Below, piece by piece: positions 17,009 to 26,031 of a stretch of 64,000 bases of DNA. The translations under genes and the position numbers were made by a program. The DNA lies in the NCBI RefSeq assembly GCF_000233695.2, contig NZ_CM001488.1:16549-80548 (forward strand), in the 5' to 3' direction. The notes beneath the pieces were generated by a model that was not told the DNA's origin, made no database searches, and worked only from the letters and a program-made list of their open reading frames with translations. The stretch comes from Desulfobacter postgatei 2ac9. Its GTDB lineage: Bacteria; Desulfobacterota; Desulfobacteria; Desulfobacterales; Desulfobacteraceae. Each line of letters begins with the position of its first letter. Position 1 is the stretch's first letter.

Positions 17009-17698
17009 TCAATGCCCGATCTGCAATCCCCAACCTTCAAAGATAAACAGGATGGCGTAGCCGTACCACAGCGTATACACCACGTAAAAAACAAGCGAAA
17101 ACATCACTGTCCCCAGTTTGTTGTTCATGCTTTCCGGTACAATTTTATAATAATTATAGGCGCATTCAACCGCCCGTGTCATGACCGTATAAACCGTCTT
17201 GCCATTGTCAAACTGCTCCTGTTTGTCAAAATTCTTTTTCATGGCTTTCAGACTGGTCCACCAGTCAAACAGAACCTTTCTGCCTTCAATCCCGTATTTT
17301 TCCTGGAGAACATCCCCCTTGTTATGGAATAAGGCATCGGAATCCTCAAGGCAATTCAGCAGGATATTACCAAAATCTCCAGTGACGTTTAATTTCTCCG
17401 CGTCTTCAGTGACCGTTGCACCGGCTTTACTGAAAAGGGCTGCGCTTTCCGTTGCCAATTCAGCTGAATCATAGGAAAGTTTTACAGTAATCTCTTTCCC
17501 GGTCTCGGATTTACCAATAGTCTCTTTGATTGAAGGGATATAATAAGCAGATCCCTTGGAGATGGAATTAAAAAGATTGTCCAGATAGTCCAAACCGTTC
17601 TTTCCGTTGAGAAGCGGCATGAAAAACATGACCAATACAATCAGAAAGACCGCCATCAAACCGATACCCCCGGCTAACTCCTTTTTATTGGCTGCCAT
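17009..17698 (-). CDS. Two-helix membrane protein in TauE/SafE cluster
   Basis: This 229-aa protein of unknown function has one membrane helix near the N-terminus (GLMAVFLIVLVMFFMPLL) and a second close to the C-terminus (SLVFYVVYTLWYGYAILFIF). An extracytoplasmic or cytoplasmic soluble part of about 150 residues lies between them, with a repeated acidic/lysine pattern and no recognised motif. It follows the TauE/SafE gene with only 5 bases between, so it is very likely translated with it, and it may be an accessory subunit of the transporter. I know of no named family; the function is not assigned. Confidence 0.6.
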   Translation of the reverse strand: MAANKKELAGGIGLMAVFLIVLVMFFMPLLNGKNGLDYLDNLFNSISKGSAYYIPSIKETIGKSETGKEITVKLSYDSAELATESAALFSKAGATVTEDAEKLNVTGDFGNILLNCLEDSDALFHNKGDVLQEKYGIEGRKVLFDWWTSLKAMKKNFDKQEQFDNGKTVYTVMTRAVECAYNYYKIVPESMNNKLGTVMFSLVFYVVYTLWYGYAILFIFEGWGLQIGH

Positions 17699-17703
17699 GA
17701 TAG

Positions 17704-18987
17704 TTAAACCTCCTCACCTTTTAATTTTTTGATGTTCATTACAAATGTGCCGATAACCCAGATTGCAAATATGGAAATGATAATGAAAAAGAGATATGTT
17801 CCAATGGTATCAAGCACAGCCGTAGTTTCTTTTGGGATCTTGATTAGACCGATGGATGACAGTTTTGACGGGAGCGCAAAACCCCGGTTGACAAATCCGG
17901 CAAGCACCGACAGTGCATAAAAACCACGGATCGTAATCCCTTTGACAACCTTGGTAGACAAGGCACCTATCTGTATGCCCAGCAATGACCCCAGAAGCAT
18001 TCCCATAGCAAGGGTATAAAAAATAAAACCATAAATGGCGTACTGGCCGATGGACGAATAACCGGCTGTAAAAATAATCTGGAAAATATCCGTACCTACG
18101 GTTGTCATGGAGGAGACACCCAGCACGTATACAAAGATGGGGAAGGTCAGAAAGCCGCCGCCCACGCCCATGATGGCTGCGGCGAGTCCGACAAAGAACC
18201 CGCTTGCTATCAGAAACCAGGAAGAGATCCGGCGGCCGCCAGGGATCAGTCCTTCATCAAAGCTTACCATGGGCGGAATACTCATGCTCTGAAGTTTCAT
18301 AGGAAGACTGCCCATTTCGGAGCCTTCGTCTTTGCCGCCGTGGGCAGAGCCGCCCCCGCCCGGAGCCTTTCTGGCTTTTAAATAATCCATGAGGGCATAG
18401 GAGCCCAGTGCGCCCAGCATAATGACGTAGATGGTCGTGATAAAGGCATCACTGATGACGGGGTTGAAATCATATAACACCCGGTTGATCCATCCGCCCA
18501 GGGTTGCACCGCCAATGGAACCGATCAGAAAGATCAGGGCAATGGAGACGGAAATATTCCCCAGTTTCTTATGGAGAACGCTTCCCATGATGGCTTTGGC
18601 AAAAATGTGGAACAGGTCGGTTCCCACTGCCAGAATACCTTTAACCCCGACGCTCATCAGGGCCGGGGCAATGATGAACCCACCTCCTGCTCCGATACAA
18701 CCCGTTATCAGACCGGCACAGAGCCCGACACCAATGGAGGCCAGAAAAATTTTCATGGTGAAGAAAGATGGACTGTAGGCGTTTTTTCCACCAAGATACT
18801 CGGGAAGCCCTCCCACAAGCTGATCCGCAAACACAGTGCCGCCGATAAGTATCGGGATTAGAAGCAATCCCAATACCATCATCCGTTTCCGGCTTCTCAG
18901 GATGGTATTGGCTGTGGAAATTTCCCACTCTGCGTGGGCCCGGGATCCATGATACAGGAACCGGCCAAAGTTTTTAAAAAACATCAT
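17704..18987 (-). CDS. TauE/SafE-family sulfite/organosulfonate exporter
   Basis: This 427-aa integral membrane permease has eight or more helices and two repeats, each carrying a glycine-rich signature: GLITGCIGAGGGFIIAPALM in the first and AAIMGVGGGFLTFPIFVYVL in the second. The hydrophilic loop between the halves is long (KARKAPGGGGSAHGGKDEGS). The family moves sulfite, sulfoacetate or similar anions. In a sulfur-metabolising anaerobe sulfite or thiosulfate is a fair guess, but the substrate cannot be read from the sequence. The extended N-terminus (about 60 residues ahead of the core) carries a first helix at LGLLLIPILIGGTVFA. It is the second gene of the cluster beginning with the receiver protein. 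Confidence 0.85.
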   Translation of the reverse strand: MMFFKNFGRFLYHGSRAHAEWEISTANTILRSRKRMMVLGLLLIPILIGGTVFADQLVGGLPEYLGGKNAYSPSFFTMKIFLASIGVGLCAGLITGCIGAGGGFIIAPALMSVGVKGILAVGTDLFHIFAKAIMGSVLHKKLGNISVSIALIFLIGSIGGATLGGWINRVLYDFNPVISDAFITTIYVIMLGALGSYALMDYLKARKAPGGGGSAHGGKDEGSEMGSLPMKLQSMSIPPMVSFDEGLIPGGRRISSWFLIASGFFVGLAAAIMGVGGGFLTFPIFVYVLGVSSMTTVGTDIFQIIFTAGYSSIGQYAIYGFIFYTLAMGMLLGSLLGIQIGALSTKVVKGITIRGFYALSVLAGFVNRGFALPSKLSSIGLIKIPKETTAVLDTIGTYLFFIIISIFAIWVIGTFVMNIKKLKGEEV

Positions 18988-19030
18988 TTATGAACTCTCC
19001 TTTTGTTTATTGTTGTAATAATCAATATTC

Positions 19031-19432
19031 TCAATTGATCATCTTATTTTTCAATTTGGTTTCCTGAAGGGATTTATTTTTGTAAGCATCAATAATCTTA
19101 TAATACAATTCGTCGAAATCAACGGGTTTGACCATGTAGTCAAACGCACCGTTGTCCATACCTGCCCTGGCTGCATCCAGCATGGCATGGCCTGTAAGCA
19201 TGATGACCTCAATGAGCGGCCAGCGGGATTTGATCTCTTCCAGAACCTTGATTCCGCTCCTATGGCCCGGAATCTGGACATCCAGCACCACCACATCGAA
19301 ATTCCCCTCTGAAATGCGTTCAATTGCCTGTTCCCCGTCAGGCACTCCTGAAGCATCAATATGCCTTTTTCTGAACCGCTTGATAATGATATCCAGAAAT
19401 CCGGCTTCATCATCCACAAAAAGTACGTTCAT
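19031..19432 (-). CDS. Single-domain response regulator (CheY-like receiver)
   Basis: This 133-aa protein is only a receiver domain. Acidic pocket residues are in VLFVDDEAGF, the phospho-acceptor Asp in VVLDVQIPGHRSGIKVLEE, the conserved Thr in IMLTGHAML and the Lys in YMVKPVDFDEL. There is no output domain, so it must act by protein contact or phosphotransfer. It is the first gene of the cluster with TauE/SafE and a PEP-swivel protein (43 bases to the permease gene), so it may control transport or the phospho-His protein. The kinase is not in the neighbourhood on this strand. Confidence 0.9.
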   Translation of the reverse strand: MNVLFVDDEAGFLDIIIKRFRKRHIDASGVPDGEQAIERISEGNFDVVVLDVQIPGHRSGIKVLEEIKSRWPLIEVIMLTGHAMLDAARAGMDNGAFDYMVKPVDFDELYYKIIDAYKNKSLQETKLKNKMIN

Positions 19433-19610
19433 TTTGCCTGCCTATCCTCAAATCAAATCAATGTTTCAAAATGCGCATCTGAAAGATGAATTCAGACACC
19501 ATCAAATCGATAGCAATAAAAATAGCAATAAATATGCCTCGGAACTGTAACCAAAAAAAGTAAAAAACCTGTTTAAAATTTAGATAGTTATAAACAAAAA
19601 GGAGTTTTGT

Positions 19611-20408
19611 ATGGGAATGGGTGCCTGTCCGTTTTTTTTACACTTTGTAAATAAACCAGAGCCAACCGGCCAAGAGCCAGTACCAGAATCGGTTCGGGCA
19701 TATTTCTTTAGTCCGGACGGTCCAGGCGAAAATACTTTCATAAAAAAAAAAAACTGGTATATTATCCGCATGCAGCCGTTAAGAACCTTTCCTTACATTC
19801 CCTTGAAAATACCTCGGTATAAGATATTGAAAAGGCTGGGGTATCAGCGCCGTCAAAATGAAATCTCACAACGGATGATGTCCGAGGTGGACAAATGGAT
19901 CACCTATGCGGCAGACCATATCCATCTCAAGGCCACGGCCTGCATCCGGGACATACAGATTGATCACGCGAACGGAACCGTTGCTTTAGAGCGATCCGAT
20001 ACGGTGTTTGAAAGCGCCGGGTTTAGCCGGTTTCTGGGGAAGGCCGACCAGTTGCTCATGATGGGCATTACCGGCGGTCAGGCGGTTGCCGATGAGATTA
20101 AACAGCTCCAGGAAGATAAAAAGATGACCGGAGCCGTGATCGTGGATGCTGCGGCATCTGAAATTGTCGATGAAGGGTTTGACTGGCTGATGGCATTGTT
20201 CAACAAAGAGCTGGTCAGGGAAAGAAAGGCATTGAAATTAAAACGGTTTTCTGCCGGTTATGGGGATTTTGACATCCGGTTCCAGGCAGATGTATATCAT
20301 ATTCTTAAAATGGAAACGCTTGGGGTGGCCATAACGGAAACCTGTATCCTGGTGCCGGAAAAAAGCGTTACCGCTTTTTGCGGTATATCAAAAGTGACGG
20401 GGGAGTAG
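19611..20408 (+). CDS. Methionine synthase activation-domain protein (MetH reactivation subunit)
   Basis: This 265-aa protein corresponds to the C-terminal, SAM-binding reactivation module of MetH, here as a separate gene. KIPRYKILKRLGYQ starts the recognisable region. LKRFSAGYGDFDIRFQADVY is the RxSxGYGD motif of the activation domain, and AITETCILVPEKSVTAFCGI is its C-terminal signature. It should reactivate cob(II)alamin by reductive methylation from SAM, together with the MetH chain whose gene starts 7 bases after its stop. The start is uncertain. The ATG at 19611 has a very good AAGGAG site, but it adds 53 residues (MGMGACPFFLHF...) that do not look conserved. The ATG at 19770 (MQPLRTFPYI) fits the family length but has no ribosome site. 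Confidence 0.82.
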   Translation: MGMGACPFFLHFVNKPEPTGQEPVPESVRAYFFSPDGPGENTFIKKKNWYIIRMQPLRTFPYIPLKIPRYKILKRLGYQRRQNEISQRMMSEVDKWITYAADHIHLKATACIRDIQIDHANGTVALERSDTVFESAGFSRFLGKADQLLMMGITGGQAVADEIKQLQEDKKMTGAVIVDAAASEIVDEGFDWLMALFNKELVRERKALKLKRFSAGYGDFDIRFQADVYHILKMETLGVAITETCILVPEKSVTAFCGISKVTGE

Positions 20409-20415
20409 AGACGAC

Positions 20416-22860
20416 ATGGGGGAAAAAGACAAAAGCATACTGGACATTATTAATAAACGAATTCTTATCCTGGACGGTGCCACCGGCACCGAGATGCAAA
20501 AACGCGGCCTGCCCCCGGGGGTCAGCCCGGAACTGTGGTCCATGGAAAATCCCGAGGTCTCGGCCGACATCTACCGCGCCTATGCCCGGGCGGGTTCAGA
20601 TATGCTTTACACCTGCACTTTTGGCGGCACCCCATGGAAGCTTGAAGAGTTCGGCGCTGCAGATAAAACAGAGCAGATCAACTGCAAGATTGCACAAAAT
20701 GCGGTAAAAGTGGCGGATGAACTGTCGGAACGGGAAGGCATTCGCCCATTGATCGTCGGCGATATCGGCCCCTGCGGCCGGTTTATCATGCCCTTTGGGG
20801 ATCTTGATTTTGAACAGGCCGTTTTGGGGTTTAAACGCCAGGTCAGGGGGTTGATTGACGGCGGCGTAGATCTTTTTGTCATCGAAACCCAGATTGATAT
20901 CCAGGAGAGCCGGGCCGCCCTGCTTGCGGTCAAAGAGATTTGCGGCGGGTTTACCATGGTCTCCATGACCTTTGATGAAACCGGGCACAGCTTAAACGGC
21001 ACCACCCCCGAGGCCATGGCCGTCACCCTTGAAAGTTTAGGGGCTGATGTGGTGGGCGTCAACTGCTCCACCGGTCCCAAAGAGATGCTTGACATCATCC
21101 GGCGTATTCGAAAGATGGTACAGATTCCGGTGATGGCCAAACCCAATGCGGGGATGCCCGTCATAAAAGACAATGAAACGGTTTTTCCCATGGCTGCCGA
21201 TGAGTTCAGCACCTTCGCCAAGCCCTTTGCCGAAGCCGGCGTCAATATCATGGGGGGCTGCTGCGGCACCACGCCTACGCATATAGCCAAACTGGCCCAA
21301 AGCATGGAAGGGCTTGTGCCTTTGGAAAGAAAGCCTGTGGAAACGGCCATGCTCTCCTCGGCGACCCAGGCGCTGATTACAGGTTCAAACAGCACCATCA
21401 GAATTATCGGTGAACGCATCAACCCCACCGGGAAAAAGATTCTGCAAGGGGAGCTGAAAGCGGGGAACATGGCCTATGTGCGCAACCTGGCCCGGGACCA
21501 GGCCGCGGCCGGGGCTGACCTGCTTGATATCAACGCGGGTATGCCCGGGATTGATGAAAAACAGACCTTATTAGATATCATTTCAAGTGTGGTGCCGGTG
21601 GTCAGTCTCCCCCTGGTCATTGACTCCTCGGACCCGGATGTTGTGGAAGCTGCCGTACGCTATTACCCGGGCCGGGCGTTGATCAACTCAATTTCAGCTG
21701 AAAAAGAGAAACTTGAACGTCTTCTGCCCGTGGCAGCCAAATATGGAGCCATGTTCATCGTGCTGCCCCTGGCCGACAATGAATTGCCGGACAAGGCAGA
21801 GCGAAGAAAAGAGTTGGTCATGGAGATTGCCGAACGGGCTGCAGCCTATGGGTACAAAAATAAAGACCTGGTTGTGGACGGACTGGTCATGACCGTATCC
21901 AGCAATCCCCAGGCCGCCAAAGAGACCCTTGCAACCGTCAGATGGGCCTCCCAACAGGGGTTCGGCACGGTTCTCGGGTTGTCCAACATCTCCTTTGGCC
22001 TGCCTGAACGCGGGTGGGTGAATGCCTCCTTTTTTGCCATGGCTGCCGGTGCCGGGCTCTCCTGGGCCATTGCCAACCCTTCCCATGAGCTTTTGATGGA
22101 TACCAAAGCGGCCTCGGATGTTTTAACCGGCCGGGACCGGGATGCCCTGTCATATATCCAGCGATTTGCCAAAGATAAAAACACGGAAAAGAAAAAAGAG
22201 ACAACCGCGAAAAAGAAAACGGATCTGCCCGTGGAAGACCAGATTGTTGAAGCGGTGATCGAGGGCCGACGGGAGGATATTGAACGGCTTTGTAATCAAG
22301 CCCTTGAAATGGGAATTGCCCCGTCCGAACTGCTGGAAAAAAAGATGATCCCGGCCATCATGACCGTAGGGGAATACTATGATGCAAGAAAGTATTTCCT
22401 TCCACAGCTCATCGCGAGTGCCGAGACTATGCAAAATGGGTTTGCCGTTCTTGAACCCGCACTTCAGGCGTCAGGTTCCAATAAAAAAAAAGGCACCCTG
22501 GTCTTTGCCACGGTCCAGGGCGATATCCACGACATCGGAAAAAACATCGTGGTGCTGATGCTTAGAAATTTCGGGTTTGATGTGATTGATCTGGGCAAGG
22601 ATGTTACGGCCGAAAAGATCGTTGCGGCGGCCCAGACCCACAAGGCCGATCTTATCGGGCTGTCAGCCCTGATGACCACCACCATGGTGCGCATGCCCGA
22701 GGTCATTGCCCTGGCAAAGGAGAACGGGCTTGGGTGCAAGGTCATGGTGGGCGGCGCCGTGGTGACCCGGGAGTGGGCCGAATCCATCGGCGCGGAATAT
22801 TCCTCCGATGGGGTGGAAGCGGTCAATGTGGCGGCCCGGATCTGCATGGACAAGGGATAG
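20416..22860 (+). CDS. metH: Cobalamin-dependent methionine synthase, catalytic chain
   Basis: This 814-aa protein transfers the methyl group of methyltetrahydrofolate to homocysteine through cobalamin. In order it has the homocysteine methyltransferase barrel (about 10-300; ILDGATGTEMQKRG, zinc cysteines in VGVNCSTGP and GGCCGTTPTHI) and the pterin-binding barrel (about 325-590; IIGERINPTGKKI, GADLLDINAGMPG). A lysine-rich linker (KEKTTAKKKT-like, about 590-605) leads to the B12 cap and B12-binding domains. These contain QGDIHDIGKNIV, whose His is the cobalt ligand, and VGGAVVTREWAES. E. coli MetH is about 1227 aa; the missing activation domain is encoded just upstream. No cobalamin or SAM riboswitch is visible ahead of the pair. 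Confidence 0.93.
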   Translation: MGEKDKSILDIINKRILILDGATGTEMQKRGLPPGVSPELWSMENPEVSADIYRAYARAGSDMLYTCTFGGTPWKLEEFGAADKTEQINCKIAQNAVKVADELSEREGIRPLIVGDIGPCGRFIMPFGDLDFEQAVLGFKRQVRGLIDGGVDLFVIETQIDIQESRAALLAVKEICGGFTMVSMTFDETGHSLNGTTPEAMAVTLESLGADVVGVNCSTGPKEMLDIIRRIRKMVQIPVMAKPNAGMPVIKDNETVFPMAADEFSTFAKPFAEAGVNIMGGCCGTTPTHIAKLAQSMEGLVPLERKPVETAMLSSATQALITGSNSTIRIIGERINPTGKKILQGELKAGNMAYVRNLARDQAAAGADLLDINAGMPGIDEKQTLLDIISSVVPVVSLPLVIDSSDPDVVEAAVRYYPGRALINSISAEKEKLERLLPVAAKYGAMFIVLPLADNELPDKAERRKELVMEIAERAAAYGYKNKDLVVDGLVMTVSSNPQAAKETLATVRWASQQGFGTVLGLSNISFGLPERGWVNASFFAMAAGAGLSWAIANPSHELLMDTKAASDVLTGRDRDALSYIQRFAKDKNTEKKKETTAKKKTDLPVEDQIVEAVIEGRREDIERLCNQALEMGIAPSELLEKKMIPAIMTVGEYYDARKYFLPQLIASAETMQNGFAVLEPALQASGSNKKKGTLVFATVQGDIHDIGKNIVVLMLRNFGFDVIDLGKDVTAEKIVAAAQTHKADLIGLSALMTTTMVRMPEVIALAKENGLGCKVMVGGAVVTREWAESIGAEYSSDGVEAVNVAARICMDKG

Positions 22861-22902
22861 TGCATACCCAATGCTGGATCTGTCTCACACGCCGGGCACA
22901 CA

Positions 22903-22945
22903 GAGACAACTCTTCAAAAAAAAGAGTCTCATTGATCTTTTGAAG
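22903..22945 (+). terminator. Overlapping alternative hairpins after metH
   Basis: Two mutually exclusive stems share the same bases. One pairs ACTCTT (22909-22914) with AAGAGT (22922-22927), extended by GAGAC and GTCTC ends. The other pairs CTTCAAAA (22912-22919) with TTTTGAAG (22938-22945). No strong T run follows. It lies 40 bases after metH and ahead of the yfiR gene, so it could be a terminator or an attenuator. Confidence 0.35.
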
Positions 22946-23040
22946 ACAGATTAATATATGGAATACAGATCCGACAGTTACCTGACCCCGGTTGGAAATT
23001 CAACGGACCCTGTATGCCAAAATTACGTGGCGCTTTTAAA

Positions 23041-23595
23041 ATGATCAAAAAGACGGCGAGCGTCATGCTCGTAATGGTTTTCATGGGTCTGCACTTGATG
23101 TCCGGTGTGGGCGCGGCCCAGGATTGGACCGGGCGTCTGAGCGTGTCAGAATATAAACTTCGAGCGGCCTACCTCTATAATTTCAGCAAGTTCATACGTT
23201 GGCCGGAATCTGCCTTTGAAAGTAAAGACGCTGCATTGGTCATCGGGCTTCTGGGGGAGGATGTGCCCATGGAAATTGGAGAATTGTTGAATTCAAAGCG
23301 CATCGGCTCTCGTCCCATTGAGGTAAGGCAGTATCGAACCGGGGAGAGCATGGATGACTGCCACCTGCTTTATCTGGAATCGAGCCAGAACTGGATGCCT
23401 GTTCTCAGAACACTGAAATCGTCAAGGGTTATTACGGTGGGGGATGCCCCGTCCTTTGCGGACGACAACGGTGCCATACAACTGGTCACCATACGGCAGC
23501 GGCTGCGGTTCATCATCAATTTGAAAGCCCCGGGTTTCGCCGGCGTCGAGCTTGATTCCCGGCTCTTGTCCCTGGCCCTGGAAATAAAACAATAG
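23041..23595 (+). CDS. YfiR-family periplasmic protein (DUF4154)
   Basis: This YfiR-like protein has a Sec signal peptide (MIKKTASVMLVMVFMGLHLM, cut near GVGAAQ). The mature domain starts with EYKLRAAYLYNFSKFIRWPE, the family signature. Further conserved stretches are LVIGLLGEDVPMEIGELLN, DDCHLLYLESSQNW, VITVGDAPSFADDNGAIQLV and LRFIINLKA. In Pseudomonas YfiR is a periplasmic inhibitor of the diguanylate cyclase YfiN. Here the next gene, 9 bases on, is a kinase with a CHASE8-like periplasmic domain of the same type as YfiN, so YfiR most likely gates that kinase. An in-frame ATG at 23014 would add MPKLRGAFK ahead of the signal peptide; the start at 23041 gives the better signal peptide. Confidence 0.85.
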   Translation: MIKKTASVMLVMVFMGLHLMSGVGAAQDWTGRLSVSEYKLRAAYLYNFSKFIRWPESAFESKDAALVIGLLGEDVPMEIGELLNSKRIGSRPIEVRQYRTGESMDDCHLLYLESSQNWMPVLRTLKSSRVITVGDAPSFADDNGAIQLVTIRQRLRFIINLKAPGFAGVELDSRLLSLALEIKQ

Positions 23596-23604
23596 GGGGG
23601 AGCG

Positions 23605-26031
23605 ATGAATATCTGGCTGAAAAAAACGTCCATTAAAAGCAAACTTAATATTGTAATTTTAGGCGCCTGTTCCGCAGTGCTTTTTCTGACCGTTCTAATT
23701 GTATTTGCCACCCAGTGGTTCCTTTACAAACGCAACGCAATGGAAGAACTTAGCAGTCTGGCCCACATTGTGGGGGATAACAGCGCCGCCGCCCTGATGT
23801 TCGAAGATCGTCAGGTATTGGGTAAGAGCCTTGAATCCCTGGGTCAACGATCGTCACTTTACCAGTCTGCCTTTTATCGCATCGACGGTACAATGATTGT
23901 GGAACTTTCCTATACCCTTAAACCTCATGATCCCCGCTCATTGAACATCCCCTCATTTCCAAAAAATCATTTTAAAACCAATGAAACGATGAGCTGGGTT
24001 GAAACGCATCAACTGAACATACTCCACCCCATCATCCTGGATGGGGAGAAAATTGCATTTTTATTTCTCCAGGCGGGCATGGAGGAATTGTATCGTCTCC
24101 TGGTTGAATGGGTGGGATATCTGGCCTTGGCTGCTTTTGCAGGTATGGTTTTTGCCGGCGTAATGGCCGGCCGCCTGCAACGCATATTTACCGTACCTGT
24201 AATTAGGCTGACCCAAGCGGTCAGACAAATTTCGGAAGAAAAGGATTACAGCCTCCGGGTGGCGCGTGATACCGAGGACGAATTAGGGGAGTTGGCAGCC
24301 GGATTCAACCGGATGTTGGAAAAAATCGAGGAACGGGATATTCATCTTGAAGATCAAGTCCGGGACAGAACCGTAAAGCTCCAAAAGGCTATGGAAAGGG
24401 CAGTGACCCTGGCGCATCAGGCCCAGGCCGCCAACCGAAGCAAATCCATGTTTCTGGCCAATATGAGCCATGAGATCAGAACCCCGATGAACGGCGTGCT
24501 GGGCATGGTGGAACTGCTGATGGACACCCCGTTGACCCGGGATCAAAAAAAACTTATAAATACCATAAAGGTATCCGGGGACTCCTTGCTGCTCATCATC
24601 AACGATATTCTTGATTTTACCAAAATTGAAGCCGGAAAACTGACACTTGAATCAAGGCCCTGCAACCTTGAAAGCCTGGTCAGAGAGACCGTGGACATCA
24701 TCGCAGGCCAGGCCGAAAGCAAGGGATTAACGCTGATTGTAGACATCGGGCAACTGGGTTCTCCTTTTGTGAATGCCGATCCTTTAAGGATACGCCAGGT
24801 TCTTTTAAATCTGTTTTCCAATGCCCTTAAATTCACCAGTAAAGGAACAATACGGGTCCGGGTCCAGACCCTGGAAGAGAAAAACGCCTTCACGAAGGTC
24901 GGTTTTGCGGTTAAGGATACTGGAATCGGGATGGAAAAAGATGTCTGTGACCGGTTGTTCAAACCCTTTACCCAGGCAGACGAATCCACCACCCGGGAGT
25001 TCGGAGGTACCGGACTGGGCCTTGCCATTTCCAAGCAACTGGTGGAATTGATGGGTGGCCGGATTTCATGTGAAAGCCGATCCGGTATCGGCAGTGAATT
25101 CATGTTTCAGCTTGAGTTGGAGAAAGTATCGCAAGAGAGTGTGGCCCCAGTTAAATTCTCAAGTGAAACCGATTCCATAATGCCGAACCCGGTTGTGTAC
25201 GACCGGCGCTCTGAAATAGAAGTCCTTCCGGAAAAAGCACCTCTGGTGTTGGTGGTGGAGGATAATACCATTAATCAGGAAGTTTCTTCCGGAATTTTGA
25301 AGAACCTTGGCTGCAGGGTGGATCTGGCCCCAAATGGTGAAAAGGCACTGGCTGCCGTGAAGGATAAATCTTACGATATAATTTTTATGGACTGCCAGAT
25401 GCCGGTCATGGACGGATATGATACCACCCGCAGAATCAGGGCCATGGGTAGCATCTCCAGGAGCGGCGGCGAGTTGCCGGTTATCGCACTGACAGCCCAC
25501 GCCCTGGCCGGAGATCGGGTGAAATGTATCAAAGCCGGTATGGACGATCATTTGGCAAAACCCTTCAGCAAATTCCAAATGGCGACGGTTTTGAGTCGGT
25601 GGCTGCCTGAATGGCAGGACAGCGTTATAGATCAGCCAGCGGTGGAGGAAGATCATACCGATGCTGAGCCCAACGAAGATGGGATTTGCACGGCGGCCCT
25701 GGATGTGATCCGTGGTATGCAGCCCCCGGGTGCGGATGATATTCTCACCAAGATTATCAAAATATTTTTAAGGGACGCTGCTGAACGGACACAAAAAATA
25801 TCCCTTGCCATGGTGGATGGAGATATGAAATCTATCAGGGACCATGCACATTACATGAAATCCAGCAGCGGGAACCTTGGTGCTGTTCATCTATCGTCCT
25901 TATATAAAAAACTGGAGGAAAACACCCGGAAAACCGATAATTTAGAACGTTTATCCCAAATCATAACGGAAATCGGGTCGGCCCTTGACCAGGCAGTGAG
26001 TCAATTAAAGGAATATATGGTGGAGACATGA
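23605..26031 (+). CDS. CHASE8-type hybrid sensor histidine kinase with receiver and HPt
   Basis: This 808-aa inner-membrane kinase has a first helix ([20 protein letters not shown]) and a periplasmic CHASE8-like domain (about 45-155; [18 protein letters not shown]). A second helix ([14 protein letters not shown]) and a HAMP follow (about 190-245), then HisKA with [19 protein letters not shown]. The HATPase has [17 protein letters not shown], and [14 protein letters not shown]. The receiver ([36 protein letters not shown]) is followed by an HPt domain ([20 protein letters not shown]). It is a complete phosphorelay in one chain. The position between yfiR and a REC-GGDEF-EAL gene (overlapping 4 bases) predicts phosphorelay to that protein. 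A GGGGGGAG ribosome site precedes ATG. Confidence 0.92.
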   Translation: MNIWLKKTSIKSKLNIVILGACSAVLFLTVLIVFATQWFLYKRNAMEELSSLAHIVGDNSAAALMFEDRQVLGKSLESLGQRSSLYQSAFYRIDGTMIVELSYTLKPHDPRSLNIPSFPKNHFKTNETMSWVETHQLNILHPIILDGEKIAFLFLQAGMEELYRLLVEWVGYLALAAFAGMVFAGVMAGRLQRIFTVPVIRLTQAVRQISEEKDYSLRVARDTEDELGELAAGFNRMLEKIEERDIHLEDQVRDRTVKLQKAMERAVTLAHQAQAANRSKSMFLANMSHEIRTPMNGVLGMVELLMDTPLTRDQKKLINTIKVSGDSLLLIINDILDFTKIEAGKLTLESRPCNLESLVRETVDIIAGQAESKGLTLIVDIGQLGSPFVNADPLRIRQVLLNLFSNALKFTSKGTIRVRVQTLEEKNAFTKVGFAVKDTGIGMEKDVCDRLFKPFTQADESTTREFGGTGLGLAISKQLVELMGGRISCESRSGIGSEFMFQLELEKVSQESVAPVKFSSETDSIMPNPVVYDRRSEIEVLPEKAPLVLVVEDNTINQEVSSGILKNLGCRVDLAPNGEKALAAVKDKSYDIIFMDCQMPVMDGYDTTRRIRAMGSISRSGGELPVIALTAHALAGDRVKCIKAGMDDHLAKPFSKFQMATVLSRWLPEWQDSVIDQPAVEEDHTDAEPNEDGICTAALDVIRGMQPPGADDILTKIIKIFLRDAAERTQKISLAMVDGDMKSIRDHAHYMKSSSGNLGAVHLSSLYKKLEENTRKTDNLERLSQIITEIGSALDQAVSQLKEYMVET

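Noticed and set aside
19433-20415. Cobalamin or SAM riboswitch ahead of the methionine synthase genes
   Set aside because: No B12-box-like or SAM-I-like sequence was seen; the stretch is AT-rich and unstructured by eye.
20607-21470. Long minus ORF (287 codons) inside metH
   Set aside because: Antisense open frame caused by codon bias of a GC-rich gene; no motifs.
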